A DNA stretch of 52,817 nucleotides from Tissierellia bacterium (GTDB lineage: Bacteria; Bacillota; Clostridia; Tissierellales; Tepidimicrobiaceae), in NCBI GenBank assembly GCA_012728075.1, contig JAAYFV010000089.1, positions 1-52,817 on the forward strand, read 5' to 3'. The position numbers and the translations under genes are program-made. The first letter of the stretch is position 1, and each line of letters opens with the position of its first letter. The notes under the pieces were generated by a model, which was given only the letters and a program-made list of their open reading frames with translations, made no database searches and was not told where the DNA came from. Positions 52,038 to 52,817 of the stretch are shown here, piece after piece.

Positions 52038-52817
52038 AGATATGCTTTCCCAAGAAGAGATAGATTCCTTATTAAAGGGAACTGAAAATACAAATACAGA
52101 ACATGATGAAGATGATATAGTAACAGATATAGAAAAAGATACTATAGGTGAAATAGGCAATATTAGTATGGGAACCGCTGCGACTACTTTATCTACTTTA
52201 TTAAATAGAAAGGTTATAATAACTACTCCAAAGGTTACAGTGACTACTGCTGGAGAATTATCCTATGAATATCCAATTCCTTTTGTTGCAGTAGATGTTA
52301 GATATAAAGAGGGATTTGAAGGTTCAAATGTACTTATAATAAATGTAGATGATGTGAAAATAATAACTGATATAATGCTAGGTAATGAAGAGATTGATAC
52401 AGATAGAGAGCTAACAGAATTGGATTTAAGCGCTATATCAGAAGTAATGAATCAAATGATGGGTTCAGCTTGTACATCTTTATCGGAGATATTTCAGAAA
52501 AAAATAGATATTGAACCACCAAAATCTTATGAGATTACATTTGAAGAAGGTAGGGAAACATTAGATGTATTAAAAAGTCCAGATCCAATAATAAAAGTAT
52601 CTTTTAAAATGGTGGTTGAAGATTTAATAGATAGTGAATTCATGCAGTTAATACCTTTAAAATTTGGACAAGATATGGTGGAAAATTTGTTAGGGGAATC
52701 CTATAAAAGTGAAGAATTGAAAACTGATAATTTTGATAACTATTCTGGCGATACTGGTGGAGCACCCAATGATATTGTGCAAGATAAAACTATTGATAGT
52801 CATGAGATACCATCAAA
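52030..52817 (+). CDS. fliY: Flagellar motor switch phosphatase FliY, truncated by the window edge
   Basis: CheY-P phosphatase and C-ring component of Bacillota. The 262 codons present read MTKDMLSQEEIDSLLKG (CheY-P binding), then CheC-like active-site helices DTIGEIGNISMGTAATTLS near 38-56 and DLSAISEVMNQMMGSACTSLSE near 135-156. The C-terminal SpoA/FliN domain must lie beyond the right edge. ATG 52030 overlaps fliM by 8 bases. No internal stop is seen. Confidence 0.94.
   Translation, partial: MTKDMLSQEEIDSLLKGTENTNTEHDEDDIVTDIEKDTIGEIGNISMGTAATTLSTLLNRKVIITTPKVTVTTAGELSYEYPIPFVAVDVRYKEGFEGSNVLIINVDDVKIITDIMLGNEEIDTDRELTELDLSAISEVMNQMMGSACTSLSEIFQKKIDIEPPKSYEITFEEGRETLDVLKSPDPIIKVSFKMVVEDLIDSEFMQLIPLKFGQDMVENLLGESYKSEELKTDNFDNYSGDTGGAPNDIVQDKTIDSHEIPS

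Noticed and set aside
1-52817. Mobile elements, prophage, CRISPR, toxin-antitoxin or defence genes
   Set aside because: No repeat arrays, transposase or integrase motifs, or foreign composition were seen; gene order is conserved core and flagellar throughout.

Overview
This window looks like chromosomal core sequence from a low-GC, spore-forming, flagellated member of the Clostridia (Bacillota). That is an inference from very AT-rich DNA, strong AGGAGG ribosome binding sites, frequent TTG and GTG starts, a YlbJ-type sporulation membrane protein, CodY, HslVU, and a gene order close to Bacillus subtilis. A placement near Tissierellales is only a guess. There are no rRNA or tRNA genes, CRISPR arrays, insertion sequences or prophage genes.

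Layout. (1) 1-4.9 kb: rpe; a TPP riboswitch with terminator ahead of thiT-thiN; a small membrane peptide; rpmB on the minus strand; asp23-fakA. (2) 4.9-14 kb: recG, then the equivalent of the B. subtilis ylbH-coaD-ylbJ-ylbK-ylbM-ylbN-rpmF block, here rsmD, coaD, a SepIVA-like coiled-coil protein, ylbJ, a patatin, tmcAL, ackA, yceD and rpmF. (3) 14-21.9 kb: plsX, acpP, rnc, an Elp3-like radical SAM gene, smc, ftsY. (4) 22-28.9 kb: ylxM-ffh-rpsP-khpA-rimM-trmD, rplS with its own promoter and leader, ylqF-rnhB. (5) 27.6-37.2 kb: a FliK-like gene, a stand-alone FlhB C-terminal domain, yraN, comM, dprA, topA, hslV, hslU, codY. (6) 37.4 kb to the right edge: a flagellar operon flgB-flgC-fliE-fliF-fliG-fliH-fliI-fliJ-motE-like-fliK-flgD-(hook operon protein)-flgE-flbD-motA-motB-fliL-fliM-fliY. 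fliY runs off the window.

The genes serve ribosome and tRNA maturation (rsmD, rimM, trmD, ylqF, tmcAL, rpmB, rpmF, rpsP, rplS), protein targeting (ffh, ftsY, ylxM), lipid synthesis (plsX, acpP, fakA), chromosome maintenance (smc, topA, recG, rnhB, dprA) and motility.

The most unusual signal is three otherwise intact genes, rnc, fliK and fliL, each broken by one in-frame stop codon that is TAG every time (15455, 46016, 50752). By my reading TAG is also the ordinary stop of about 15 of 59 genes here, so this is not simple codon reassignment. Two more genes, yraN and fliJ, have convincing N-termini but no ATG, GTG or TTG where translation should begin. Amber readthrough, termination-reinitiation, early decay (three of the five are flagellar) and sequence error are all open. 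Other points are a FlgD that ends in a FIVAR-like domain, an enlarged MotE-like protein, competing RNA hairpins at 2136-2223, and a candidate CodY box ahead of the flagellar operon.
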